Below, one piece after another: positions 16,730 through 24,895 of a DNA stretch of 64,000 nt (positions are counted from its first letter, which is position 1; each line of letters begins with the position of its first letter). Under the pieces are notes generated by a model. That model searched no databases, was not told where the DNA came from, and worked only from the letters and a program-made list of their open reading frames with translations. Source of the stretch: Pseudomonadota bacterium (lineage in GTDB: Bacteria > Pseudomonadota > Alphaproteobacteria > SHVZ01); NCBI GenBank assembly GCA_016195085.1, contig JACQAG010000042.1:1-64000 (forward strand), written 5' to 3'. A program made the translations under genes and the position numbers.

Positions 16730-19087
16730 CTAACTCCCCGGCCCCTTGAGGTTGTATTCCCCCGGCGGCTCGGCGCCGACCAGATGGCGGAGGAAGAAGT
16801 CCATCTTGCGGCGGATGAAATAGGGGTGCGAGGAGACGCCGGGGTGGTTGGCGTTGGGCAGCACCACCAGCTCGAAATCCTTATTCGCCTTGATGAGAGC
16901 GTCGGCGAGCTGGAGGGTGAGCGCCCCGTGGACGTTGTCGTCCATGTCGCCATAGGCGAGCATCAGCTTGCCTTGCAGCCTTTCGGCCAGCCTGAGGTTC
17001 ACCTGGCTGTCGTAGTTCGAGGTGCCGTCGGGCCGGCGCACCACGGGCCCGATGTATTTCTCGCCCCAGACGAAGGAGTAGCCCTGCTGGTCGTGGTTGC
17101 CCGAGGAGGCGACCGCCACCTTGTAGAAATCCGGATGCGCCAGCATGGCTCTGACCGAAGCGAAGCCGCCGCCGGAATGCCCGGTGATGCCGACCCGCTC
17201 CAGGTCCATATAGGGCCGCCGCTTCGCCAGCGCCTGCAAGCCGGCGATGTGGTCGCCGAGATTGCCGGGATCGTGCTGGGTTTGGTAGGCGACGTCGTGG
17301 AATTCCTTGGAGCGATAGGGCGTGCCGCGTCCGTCGATCGCCACCACGACGATGCCGAGCTCGGCGAACACCTGCGGCATGCAGTATTGCGTGAGCTCGT
17401 CGGCGGCGAAGGAACGCTTTGGCGTCTGCGTGCGCTGCGGCCCGGGATAGATCAGGTCGAGGACGGGATAGCGGCGGGCCGGATCGAAATGGCTCGGCAG
17501 CCAGATGGCACCATAGAGGTCGGTCACGCCGTCGGCGGCCTTGACGGTAAAGGGCTCGGGCCAACGCCAGCCCTGGCCCAAGGCCTCGCCCACATCGGCC
17601 GTCTCCAGGGTTGCGACCAGGGTGCCGTCGGCTCGGCTGAGGCTGGTGACCGACGGCACATCGATGCGGGACGCCGTGGCAACGAAGAACCGGCCGCTGG
17701 GTGCCACGCCGGTCGGCTGCGGCAGCACCTTGTCCGGCGTGAAGTCGCGGGGTGCCACCGGTGCTTGCTGGAAGACCGTGTGGTCGGCGTCGTCTGGGGT
17801 GAGACACTCGAGGCGGGAGCCGTCGAGGGAGGCGCGATAGACCTTCCGCCAATAGGGATCGATGCCTCGGTCGCGACCGCCGGCGGTGAAATAGATCTCT
17901 CGCTGCGCCGGATCGACATGCAGGACCGAGCGCACCAGAAATGACCCTTCAGTGATGCGGTTCTTGAGCTCCCCGGTCCGGCCATCATGCAGATAGAGAT
18001 GGCCCCAGCCATCCTTCTGGGAAAACCAAATCACCTCGGCGCCGCCGCCGATGACCCGCACATTCGGCCGTCCGCCGGGACCGTGGCGAAGCTCGACGAA
18101 GGTCTCCGCCCTTTCCTCGATGACCGTGCGCACGCCGCCGCCGGCGGCATCGAGGGCGAGCAGGCGCACGGACTTCTCGGCCCGGGCGAAATCGAGGATG
18201 TAGACGGTGGCGCCGTCACCCCACCAGACATGGCCGCGTTCGATGCTGCTGCCTTGTCCGGCAAGCTGCGGCGCGGTCAGCGCCTCGACGATCCGGCCGC
18301 TCGCGACCTCGATCACCAGATGCTGGAGGAGGGGCACATGGGCCTCGCCGGGCATCGCGATCCGCTGGATGTGCAAGACCGGCCGCGCCGATCCCGACGG
18401 CACCGATTGCAAGAGATGCAGCGTCGCCACCGCGCGCTCATCCAAGCGGTGGGTGACGAGGTGGCGCGAATCCGGCGACCACAGGACCGCCGGCGGCAAG
18501 GCGATGCCGGCGAGACGGTGGGAAATGGCCGAGAGATTGGAATCCGGCGACTTGGCGTAGGCGTAGGCCTCGATGCCGTCCTGGGTCAGCCGCCGCTCGG
18601 CGCCGCTCGCCACCTTGCGGAGCCAGAGATTGTGCTCGCGGGCAAACGCCACCCACACGCCGTCGGGCGAGGCACTCTCGCTGGGGCTCGCCGGCGGCGG
18701 CCGCACCTTCCGGCAGGTCGCGGTTTTGGCGTCGAAGAACCAGCGTCCGCCCAGCGCGGCAAAGCCGATGCCCGCATTCTCGGGCTCGATGAAATCGAAG
18801 GGCAGCCGCATCGGCCGCACCGACTGACCAGTCGCCTCAGCCAGGCTTTTCGCCAAGGCCGCATGGTCGAAGGCCGGACCACGCTCGCCGCTCGCAGCCT
18901 CGACCAAAACAAATTCATGCCCGTCCACGCGTTCGCGGCGATACCAGAAGCGGTCGCTGTCGCCGATCCAGTAGGGCCGGATCTCGGCGTTCCGCACGCG
19001 CTTCTTCATGTTCCACGGCAGGAACGCTTCGGCGCGGGCGTAGTCCGCTGCCGTCAGGCGCGGTGGCAGGCTTGCTTGCTGATCCAT
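16730..19087 (-). CDS. S9 family prolyl oligopeptidase, dipeptidyl-peptidase IV type
   Basis: The 785-residue enzyme has an N-terminal DPP-IV beta-propeller (about residues 90-500) and a C-terminal alpha/beta-hydrolase domain. The nucleophile is the serine of GITGHSGGGF near residue 638. The aspartate lies in YGDMDDNVHG near 716 and the histidine in NANHPG near 745, in the correct order and spacing for peptidase S9. No signal peptide is evident, so it may be cytoplasmic and cleave Xaa-Pro or Xaa-Ala dipeptides from imported peptides. GAGAGAG precedes the ATG. It is divergent from the MarR-type gene. Confidence 0.92.
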   Translation of the reverse strand: MDQQASLPPRLTAADYARAEAFLPWNMKKRVRNAEIRPYWIGDSDRFWYRRERVDGHEFVLVEAASGERGPAFDHAALAKSLAEATGQSVRPMRLPFDFIEPENAGIGFAALGGRWFFDAKTATCRKVRPPPASPSESASPDGVWVAFAREHNLWLRKVASGAERRLTQDGIEAYAYAKSPDSNLSAISHRLAGIALPPAVLWSPDSRHLVTHRLDERAVATLHLLQSVPSGSARPVLHIQRIAMPGEAHVPLLQHLVIEVASGRIVEALTAPQLAGQGSSIERGHVWWGDGATVYILDFARAEKSVRLLALDAAGGGVRTVIEERAETFVELRHGPGGRPNVRVIGGGAEVIWFSQKDGWGHLYLHDGRTGELKNRITEGSFLVRSVLHVDPAQREIYFTAGGRDRGIDPYWRKVYRASLDGSRLECLTPDDADHTVFQQAPVAPRDFTPDKVLPQPTGVAPSGRFFVATASRIDVPSVTSLSRADGTLVATLETADVGEALGQGWRWPEPFTVKAADGVTDLYGAIWLPSHFDPARRYPVLDLIYPGPQRTQTPKRSFAADELTQYCMPQVFAELGIVVVAIDGRGTPYRSKEFHDVAYQTQHDPGNLGDHIAGLQALAKRRPYMDLERVGITGHSGGGFASVRAMLAHPDFYKVAVASSGNHDQQGYSFVWGEKYIGPVVRRPDGTSNYDSQVNLRLAERLQGKLMLAYGDMDDNVHGALTLQLADALIKANKDFELVVLPNANHPGVSSHPYFIRRKMDFFLRHLVGAEPPGEYNLKGPGS

Positions 19088-19300
19088 GAGGGGGCTCTCT
19101 CGTCGCTCAGCTCTTCACCGCGCTCGCATAGGTGAAGCGGTTGCGGTGAACTTGATGTCCACAGGAGAGCTTAGCCCGGAGCAAGCCGCCGTCACCATGG
19201 GGCCGTCGCCATGGCGTCGCCGCCCGCATGGACGCAGAGCCGGTCGCCGGCGTAACGTTTTCCCCGCGCACCCTTTTTCATCGGCTGTCGAGGACGTGCC

Positions 19301-19849
19301 ATGGCGAAGCCAAGCAAGCCTGCCCAGCCCGGGGCCAAGCGCCGCTCCGCCGGCTCCGGCACCAGCCAGGATCTGAGCGAGTTCGAGTTCGGTTTGATCG
19401 TCACCGGCAATGGCTTCATGCGCTGGGTCGAGCGCTGCATGGCGGCGGCCGGCGAGAACGGGCTCAACTACCAGGACGCGCTGGTGCTGCATGCGGTGAA
19501 CCACCGCGCCCGCGGCAAGCGGCTGTCGGAAATCTGCATGGTGATGAATCTGGAAGATCCGCACATCGTCGCGTACGCCTTGAAGAAGCTGGTCGCCCGC
19601 GGCCTGGTGCAGATCCAGCGCCAGGGCCGCGAGAAGCACTACGCCAGCACGCGCCCGGGCGATGCGCTCTGCCAGCGCTATCGCCGCGTGCGCGAGCTGC
19701 ATCTGGTGAAGAGCCTGGCGTGGATCGGCGGCGGCCACAACGCCATCCTCGATGCCGCGAGCTTCTTGCGCGCCATGTCGGCGCTCTACGAGCAAGCCGC
19801 GCGGCTTGCCACCGTCGCCAACGCCCCGGTGCCCGCCGCGCCGGAGTGA
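19301..19849 (+). CDS. MarR-type winged-helix transcriptional regulator
   Basis: The 182-residue protein has a basic, disordered N-terminus (~25 residues) and then a winged-helix domain. Visible parts are LNYQDALVLHAVNHRARGKRL, the recognition-helix region MNLEDPHIVAYALKKLVARGL and the wing VQIQRQGREKHYASTRPGD. It fits the MarR group that includes the LdtR-like alphaproteobacterial regulators, which bind as dimers and respond to small ligands. It lies divergent from the S9 peptidase and upstream of the aldolase/hyu operon, either of which it could control. No operator was identified. Confidence 0.8.
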   Translation: MAKPSKPAQPGAKRRSAGSGTSQDLSEFEFGLIVTGNGFMRWVERCMAAAGENGLNYQDALVLHAVNHRARGKRLSEICMVMNLEDPHIVAYALKKLVARGLVQIQRQGREKHYASTRPGDALCQRYRRVRELHLVKSLAWIGGGHNAILDAASFLRAMSALYEQAARLATVANAPVPAAPE

Positions 19850-19890
19850 GGTGCTCTCACTCGCCGCCGCGGTTGAGAAGGAAGACGATG

Positions 19891-19993
19891 CACCACGGAG
19901 GCACGGAGGACACGGAGAAGAGAGAAGAATCTCACGCGCAAGCGCTGCGCATAGACTTCCTTTCTTCTCCGTGTCCTCCGTGTCTCCGTGGTG
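19891..19993. repeat. CACGGAG-type inverted repeat, copy B
   Basis: CACCACGGAGGCACGGAGGA at the left and TCCTCCGTGTCTCCGTGGTG at the right pair as a long imperfect hairpin, with unrelated sequence between. It is the same element type as 4408-4511. It follows the MarR-type gene and precedes the aldolase operon. Confidence 0.85.
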
Positions 19994-20096
19994 AACTCCT
20001 CTTTGTCGGCGACCGCGAAATCGCTGACGATTTATCGAGATAATCTCGGCATCGTCTTTTATTGACTGGGTGGCGTCGCCGGCCTTCGAATAGCGC

Positions 20097-21161
20097 ATGG
20101 CCGTCCTCGTCGATCTCCGCAGCGATCTTCTGTCGCCGCCCACACCTTCCATGATCCGCGCGATGTCGGCGGCGATGCGACGTCCTCAGGTCTTCGGGCT
20201 GCGCGAGGACAAGCAGCAACGGGCGCTCGAAGAGCGGGTCGCCGATCTTACGGCCATGGAGGATGCCCTCCTGTTTCCCACCTGCACCATGGCGAACCAG
20301 GCGGCGATCCAGACCCTCTGCCGTCCCGGTAGAACCGTGCTGCTCGATGCGACGTCCCATATCGCCACCTCGGAAGCGGGCGGACCCGCGGCACTGGCCG
20401 GGCTCACGCTGCAGCCGGTGCCGGCGGAGCGGGGGCGCATGGATCCAGCGGCTCTCGCCGCGGCGTTGGCGGCACCCGCCGATGCGCTGAGAGCGCGGCC
20501 GGGCTTGATCGTGCTGGAGAACACCCACAACCGCTCCGGCGGCGGCGTGCTGCCGCCCTCCTACCATCGGCGCGTTCGCCGTCTCGCCGCCGGCGCCGGC
20601 ATCCCGATCCATCTCGACGGCGCACGCCTGTTCAATGCCGCGGTGGCCGCCGGCCGCCCGGTCCGGGACTTCACCCGTCCCATGACCTCGGTGGCGCTCA
20701 GCCTCAACAAAGGCCTGTGCGCGCCCTTGGGAGCCATGCTCGCCGGGCCGAAAGGCTTCATCGCCGAAGCCCTCGCCGTGCGCCAGCGACTGGGCGGCGG
20801 CATCAGGCCGACGGGAGCGGTCGCGGCCGCCGGCCTCATCGCGATCGAGACGATGATCGACCGCCTCGGCCAGGATCACGCCAATGCCAAGCGTCTCGCC
20901 CGCGCTCTGGCCGAGATCGGCGTCGCCTGCGAAGACGTGGAAACCAATCTCGTCGTCGTCCTGACCGAAGCCTTCGGCATCGAGGCGGCCGCCTCGGTCC
21001 GGCGCTTGGCCGATGCCGGCCTGTTGGCGCTTGCCTTCGGTCCGGGGCGGATTCGCTTGGCGGTCCATCGCGGCATCGGGCGACGGGAGATCGAGCGCAC
21101 GGTCCGCGCCTTCGCCTCCGTGGCGCGGCCGGTGCGCGGCGGCAAGGGTCGAGGCCGATGA
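20097..21161 (+). CDS. threonine aldolase/beta-eliminating lyase family PLP enzyme
   Basis: The 354-residue enzyme is a fold-type I PLP protein of the low-specificity threonine aldolase family. Landmarks are VDLRSDLLSPPTPSM at the N-terminus, ALLFPTCTMANQAAI, IVLENTHNRSGG, PIHLDGARLFNAAV with the PLP aspartate, and VALSLNKGLCAPLGAM with the Schiff-base lysine. It would cleave beta-hydroxy-amino acids to glycine and an aldehyde, or eliminate side chains. It is the first gene of a seven-gene operon: its TGA overlaps the hyuA ATG by 4 nt, which suggests translational coupling. A role in releasing or recycling an amino acid from a hydantoin-like substrate is inference. Confidence 0.85.
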   Translation: MAVLVDLRSDLLSPPTPSMIRAMSAAMRRPQVFGLREDKQQRALEERVADLTAMEDALLFPTCTMANQAAIQTLCRPGRTVLLDATSHIATSEAGGPAALAGLTLQPVPAERGRMDPAALAAALAAPADALRARPGLIVLENTHNRSGGGVLPPSYHRRVRRLAAGAGIPIHLDGARLFNAAVAAGRPVRDFTRPMTSVALSLNKGLCAPLGAMLAGPKGFIAEALAVRQRLGGGIRPTGAVAAAGLIAIETMIDRLGQDHANAKRLARALAEIGVACEDVETNLVVVLTEAFGIEAAASVRRLADAGLLALAFGPGRIRLAVHRGIGRREIERTVRAFASVARPVRGGKGRGR

Positions 21162-23245
21162 GCCACCGCATCGGCATCGACATCGGCGGCACCTTCACCG
21201 ACTTCGCGCTCTTGGACGAAGCCTCCCGGCACGTGGCCACGCACAAGCAGCTGACCACACCTGCCGATCCGTCCCTGGCGGTGCTGGACGGCATCTCCGT
21301 GCTCATCGCCAAGGCCGGCCTCAAGCTGTCCCGGATCGATTCCGTCGTGCACGGCACCACGCTGGTCACCAACGCCATCATCGAGCGCAAGGGCGCCTCC
21401 ACCGCGATGATCGTGACCCAGGGCTTCCGCGACGTGCTCGATATCGGCTTCGAGCGCCGCTACGACCTGTTCGACTTGCGGCTGGTGTTTCCGCTACCCG
21501 TGGTCCCGCGCCGGCAGCGGCTCGAGCTCGCCGAGCGCATCGGTTATGACGGCAAGATCCGCCAACCTCTCGACCTGGCCACCCTGGAGACGGACCTGGC
21601 GCGCCTCAAACGCGCGGGCGCCATCGAGTCCGTCGCCGTCTGCCTGCTGCACTCCTATGCCAACCCCGTCCATGAGCAGGCGATCGGCGCCTGGCTCGCC
21701 GAGCGTCATCCCGAGCTCAGGGTTTCGCTCTCCTCCGCGGTCTTCCCGCTGATGCGGGAATACGAGCGCTGGACCACCACCTGCCTCAACGCCTATGTAC
21801 AGCCCATCGTCGAGCGCTATCTCGACCGGCTGGAATCCGGGCTGGCGCGCCAGGGCTTCCGCGGCCGGATCTATGTCATGGCGTCCAATGGCGGCACCTT
21901 GACCGCTGCGGTGGCCCGCCGCTTTCCGATCCGCATGCTGGAATCCGGCCCCGCCGCCGGCGCCTTGATGTCGGCCCGCCACGGCAGCGCCTTGCGGGAG
22001 AGCCAGGTGCTCGCCTTCGACATGGGCGGCACCACCGCCAAGGGCTGCGTCATCCGCGACGGCGCCCCGTTGAAGAAATACGACTTCGAAGTGGCGCGCG
22101 CGCACGAGTTCAAGCGCGGCTCCGGCTTGCCGGTGAAGATCCCGGTCATCGACATGATCGAGATCGGCACCGGCGGCGGCAGCCTCGCCCAGGTGGACCC
22201 GCGCGGCGTGCTTCGGGTCGGACCGGAGAGTGCGGGCGCCGATCCCGGTCCCGCCTGCTACGGCCGCGGCGGCCAGCGCGCCACCTTGACCGATGCCAGC
22301 CTGGTGCTGGGCTATCTCGATGCCGGTTCCTTCTTGGGCGGCCGCATGGCGATCGACCGGAGCGCCGCCGTGCGGGCGATCTCCCGCGACGTGGCCGAAC
22401 CGCTCGGCGTCGATCTCGCCCGCGCCGCCTGGGGCATCCAGGAAGTGATCAACGAGGACGTGGCCCGCGCCTTCCGCGTGCACGCGGCCGAGCGCGGCGT
22501 CGACTACCGGCGCTGCGCCATGATCGCCTTCGGCGGGTCGGGGCCGGTGCATGCCTTGCGCATCGCCCGCAAGCTCAAGATCGCCCGTGTCATCTGCCCG
22601 GCCGGCGCCGGGGTCATGTCCGCCTTCGGTCTCCTGGTGAGCCCGCTCTCCTTCGAAACCTTCCGCTCGCACCGGGTCGGGCTCGAGCGCCTGACGCCGG
22701 ACTCCTTCGCCCAGATCTTCGCGGCGCTCGAACGGTCGGCCGCGCTGCCGCTCGCCGAGGCGGGCATCGAGGGACGCCAGATCCGCATGATCCGGCGCCT
22801 CGATATGCGCTATGTCGGCCAGGGCTACGAGATCGAGGTGCTGCTGCCCGAGGCCGAGCCGGCGCGGCTGCCGGCGCGCCTGGCGGCGTTGTTCGCTGCA
22901 GCCTATGAGCGGGTCTTCCGCTCCAGCTTTGCCGAGCGCCCGATCGAGATCGTCAATTGGAAGGTGGAGGCGATCGGACCGGATCCAGCTGCCGCCGACT
23001 TCCGGCTCGAGGGCGGCGAGGCGGCCAAGGCCGCCCAAAAGGGCGTTCGCCCGGCCTATGTGCCCGAGGCGGGCGGCTACCGCGACTGTCCGGTCTATGA
23101 CCGCTACGCGCTTGTGCCCGGCGCGGTGGTGATCGGCCCGGCCTTGATCGAGGAGCGGGAATCCACCTGCGTCTTGGGTGGTGGCGACCGCATCGAAGTC
23201 GACGCGCGGCTCAATCTCGTGGCCGAGATGGGGATCGCGGCATGA
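21158..23245 (+). CDS. hyuA: hydantoinase/oxoprolinase subunit A
   Basis: The 695-residue protein is the ATP-binding subunit of a hydantoinase/5-oxoprolinase-type enzyme that opens cyclic amides at the cost of ATP. The N-terminal phosphate motif HRIGIDIGGTFTDFALLD is intact. The later VLAFDMGGTTAKGCVI is the second actin-fold phosphate motif, and MIEIGTGGGSLAQVDPRGVL plus GPESAGADPGPACYGRGG are family signatures. Length is normal. The start overlaps the previous stop as ATGA and the end overlaps hyuB in the same way, consistent with stoichiometric synthesis of A and B subunits. The substrate (hydantoin, N-methylhydantoin, oxoproline or another lactam) cannot be decided. Confidence 0.95.
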   Translation: MSHRIGIDIGGTFTDFALLDEASRHVATHKQLTTPADPSLAVLDGISVLIAKAGLKLSRIDSVVHGTTLVTNAIIERKGASTAMIVTQGFRDVLDIGFERRYDLFDLRLVFPLPVVPRRQRLELAERIGYDGKIRQPLDLATLETDLARLKRAGAIESVAVCLLHSYANPVHEQAIGAWLAERHPELRVSLSSAVFPLMREYERWTTTCLNAYVQPIVERYLDRLESGLARQGFRGRIYVMASNGGTLTAAVARRFPIRMLESGPAAGALMSARHGSALRESQVLAFDMGGTTAKGCVIRDGAPLKKYDFEVARAHEFKRGSGLPVKIPVIDMIEIGTGGGSLAQVDPRGVLRVGPESAGADPGPACYGRGGQRATLTDASLVLGYLDAGSFLGGRMAIDRSAAVRAISRDVAEPLGVDLARAAWGIQEVINEDVARAFRVHAAERGVDYRRCAMIAFGGSGPVHALRIARKLKIARVICPAGAGVMSAFGLLVSPLSFETFRSHRVGLERLTPDSFAQIFAALERSAALPLAEAGIEGRQIRMIRRLDMRYVGQGYEIEVLLPEAEPARLPARLAALFAAAYERVFRSSFAERPIEIVNWKVEAIGPDPAAADFRLEGGEAAKAAQKGVRPAYVPEAGGYRDCPVYDRYALVPGAVVIGPALIEERESTCVLGGGDRIEVDARLNLVAEMGIAA

Positions 23246-24891
23246 GCGGCTACGATCCCATCGCGCTCGGCATCCATTGGGACCGGCTGATCTCGATCGC
23301 CGATGAGATCGTGACCGCGCTGGTGCGCACCTCGTTTTCGACCAATGTCAGGGAAAGCTACGACCTCTCCTGCATCCTCTTCGACGCCAAGGGCCGTGCG
23401 CTCGCCCAGGGCGCCTACAGCGTGCCGTCCTTCACCGGCACCGCCCCCTTGACCATGCGCCATATGCTCGAGCGCTTCCCGCCCGACACGCTGGCGGAGG
23501 GCGACATCATCGCCACCAACGATCCCTGGCTCGGCACCGGGCATCTCTTCGACATCAATGTCATGCGCCCGGTGTTCAAGTCCGGCCGGCTCGTCGGCTA
23601 CACCATGAGCATCACGCACCTGCCGGATATCGGCGGCGGCGGCTTCTCGGCCGCGGCGAGCGAGGTCTATGAGGAGGGCCTCCGGCTGCCGGTCTGCCGG
23701 CTGGCGAAGGCCGGGCGGCTGAATGAAGAGCTCATGGAGATCATCCGCACCAATGTGCGCGTCCCGGAGCAGACCCTGGGCGACATCATGGCCAATGTCG
23801 CCTGCAACGAGGTGGGCGGCCGCATGCTGACCGAGTTCATGGAGGAGTACGCGATCGCCGACCTGGCGCCGCTGGCGGACGCGATCATCGGCTTCTCGGA
23901 GGAAGCGATCCGCGCCGAGCTTCGCCGCGTGCCGGCCGGCGTCTACCGCAATCGCATCGAGGTCGAGGGCGATCAGGCGCCCTTGACCTTGGCGGCGTCG
24001 GTGGCGATCGCCGATGGCGAGGCCAGCATCGATTTTGCCGGCTCGAGCCCCGCAGTTCGCGCTGCCATCAACGTGCCCTATTGCTACACGCGCGCTATTG
24101 CCGCCTATGCGATCAAGTGCCTGACCACGCCGAAGATCCCCAACAATGAAGGCTCGGTCAGGCCGATCCTGGTGGCGGCGCCGGAGGGCTCGGTCTTGAA
24201 CGCGCTGCCGCCCTCGCCGACCGGCGGTCGGCACATCATCGGGCATTTCATCAATCCGTTGATCTTCGGCGCGCTGGCCCCGGCGCTGCCCGATCGCGTG
24301 CAAGCCGATTCCGGCATGCTGAACCTGATCAACGTGCAGGGAACCCATCCCGATGGCGGCGGCGTCTCCAGCATCTTCTTCGCCTCGGGCGGCTTCGGCG
24401 CGCTCGCCGGCATGGATGGCTGGGCCACCACGCCGTCCCCCTCGAACATGACCGGGACGCCGATCGAAGCCTGGGAGAACCTGACCGGCATGACCATCGA
24501 GCGGAAGGCGCTGCTCGTCGATTCCGGCGGGGTCGGGCGATACCGGGGCGGGCTCGGTCAGGAGATCGTGCTCCGGAACGATTCCGGCGGGACGATGACC
24601 GTGTCCATCCTCGCCGGCCGCACCGAGTTCCCGCCCATGGGCCTCAATGGCGGTGGGCCGGGTCGGCGGCGCGAGATCCAGATCAACGGCAAGACGGTGC
24701 ACCCCAAGGGCCGCTATCGGCTCGAGCCAGGCGACGTGATCGCCACCTTCGAGGCCGGCGGCGGCGGCTACGGCCCGCCCGAGCGGCGGGCCCAAGACGC
24801 GATCCTGCGCGACCTCGCCGAGGGCACGGTCAGCGAGGAAGCGGCACGGCGCGACTATGGCCATCGGCCGAAGAAGGCGAGGAGGGCATGA
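23242..24891 (+). CDS. hyuB: hydantoinase/oxoprolinase subunit B
   Basis: This 549-residue partner of HyuA belongs to the hydantoinase B/oxoprolinase family. Signatures include VRTSFSTNVRESYDLSCILF, NDPWLGTGHLFDINVMRPVF, HLPDIGGGGFSAAASEVYEEG and a glycine-rich C-terminus (FEAGGGGYGPPERRA). Length is typical for a separate B subunit. It starts on an ATGA overlap with hyuA and ends 4 nt before the CocE-type hydrolase gene, deep within the operon. Together A and B would form the cytoplasmic ring-opening enzyme for a substrate presumably imported by the solute-binding protein and permeases encoded downstream. Confidence 0.95.
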   Translation: MSGYDPIALGIHWDRLISIADEIVTALVRTSFSTNVRESYDLSCILFDAKGRALAQGAYSVPSFTGTAPLTMRHMLERFPPDTLAEGDIIATNDPWLGTGHLFDINVMRPVFKSGRLVGYTMSITHLPDIGGGGFSAAASEVYEEGLRLPVCRLAKAGRLNEELMEIIRTNVRVPEQTLGDIMANVACNEVGGRMLTEFMEEYAIADLAPLADAIIGFSEEAIRAELRRVPAGVYRNRIEVEGDQAPLTLAASVAIADGEASIDFAGSSPAVRAAINVPYCYTRAIAAYAIKCLTTPKIPNNEGSVRPILVAAPEGSVLNALPPSPTGGRHIIGHFINPLIFGALAPALPDRVQADSGMLNLINVQGTHPDGGGVSSIFFASGGFGALAGMDGWATTPSPSNMTGTPIEAWENLTGMTIERKALLVDSGGVGRYRGGLGQEIVLRNDSGGTMTVSILAGRTEFPPMGLNGGGPGRRREIQINGKTVHPKGRYRLEPGDVIATFEAGGGGYGPPERRAQDAILRDLAEGTVSEEAARRDYGHRPKKARRA

Positions 24892-24895
24892 AGCG

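Noticed and set aside
19088-19300. Additional small plus-strand frame before the MarR-type gene
   Set aside because: The frame has no ribosome site, has basic low-complexity content and overlaps the regulator start in another frame.
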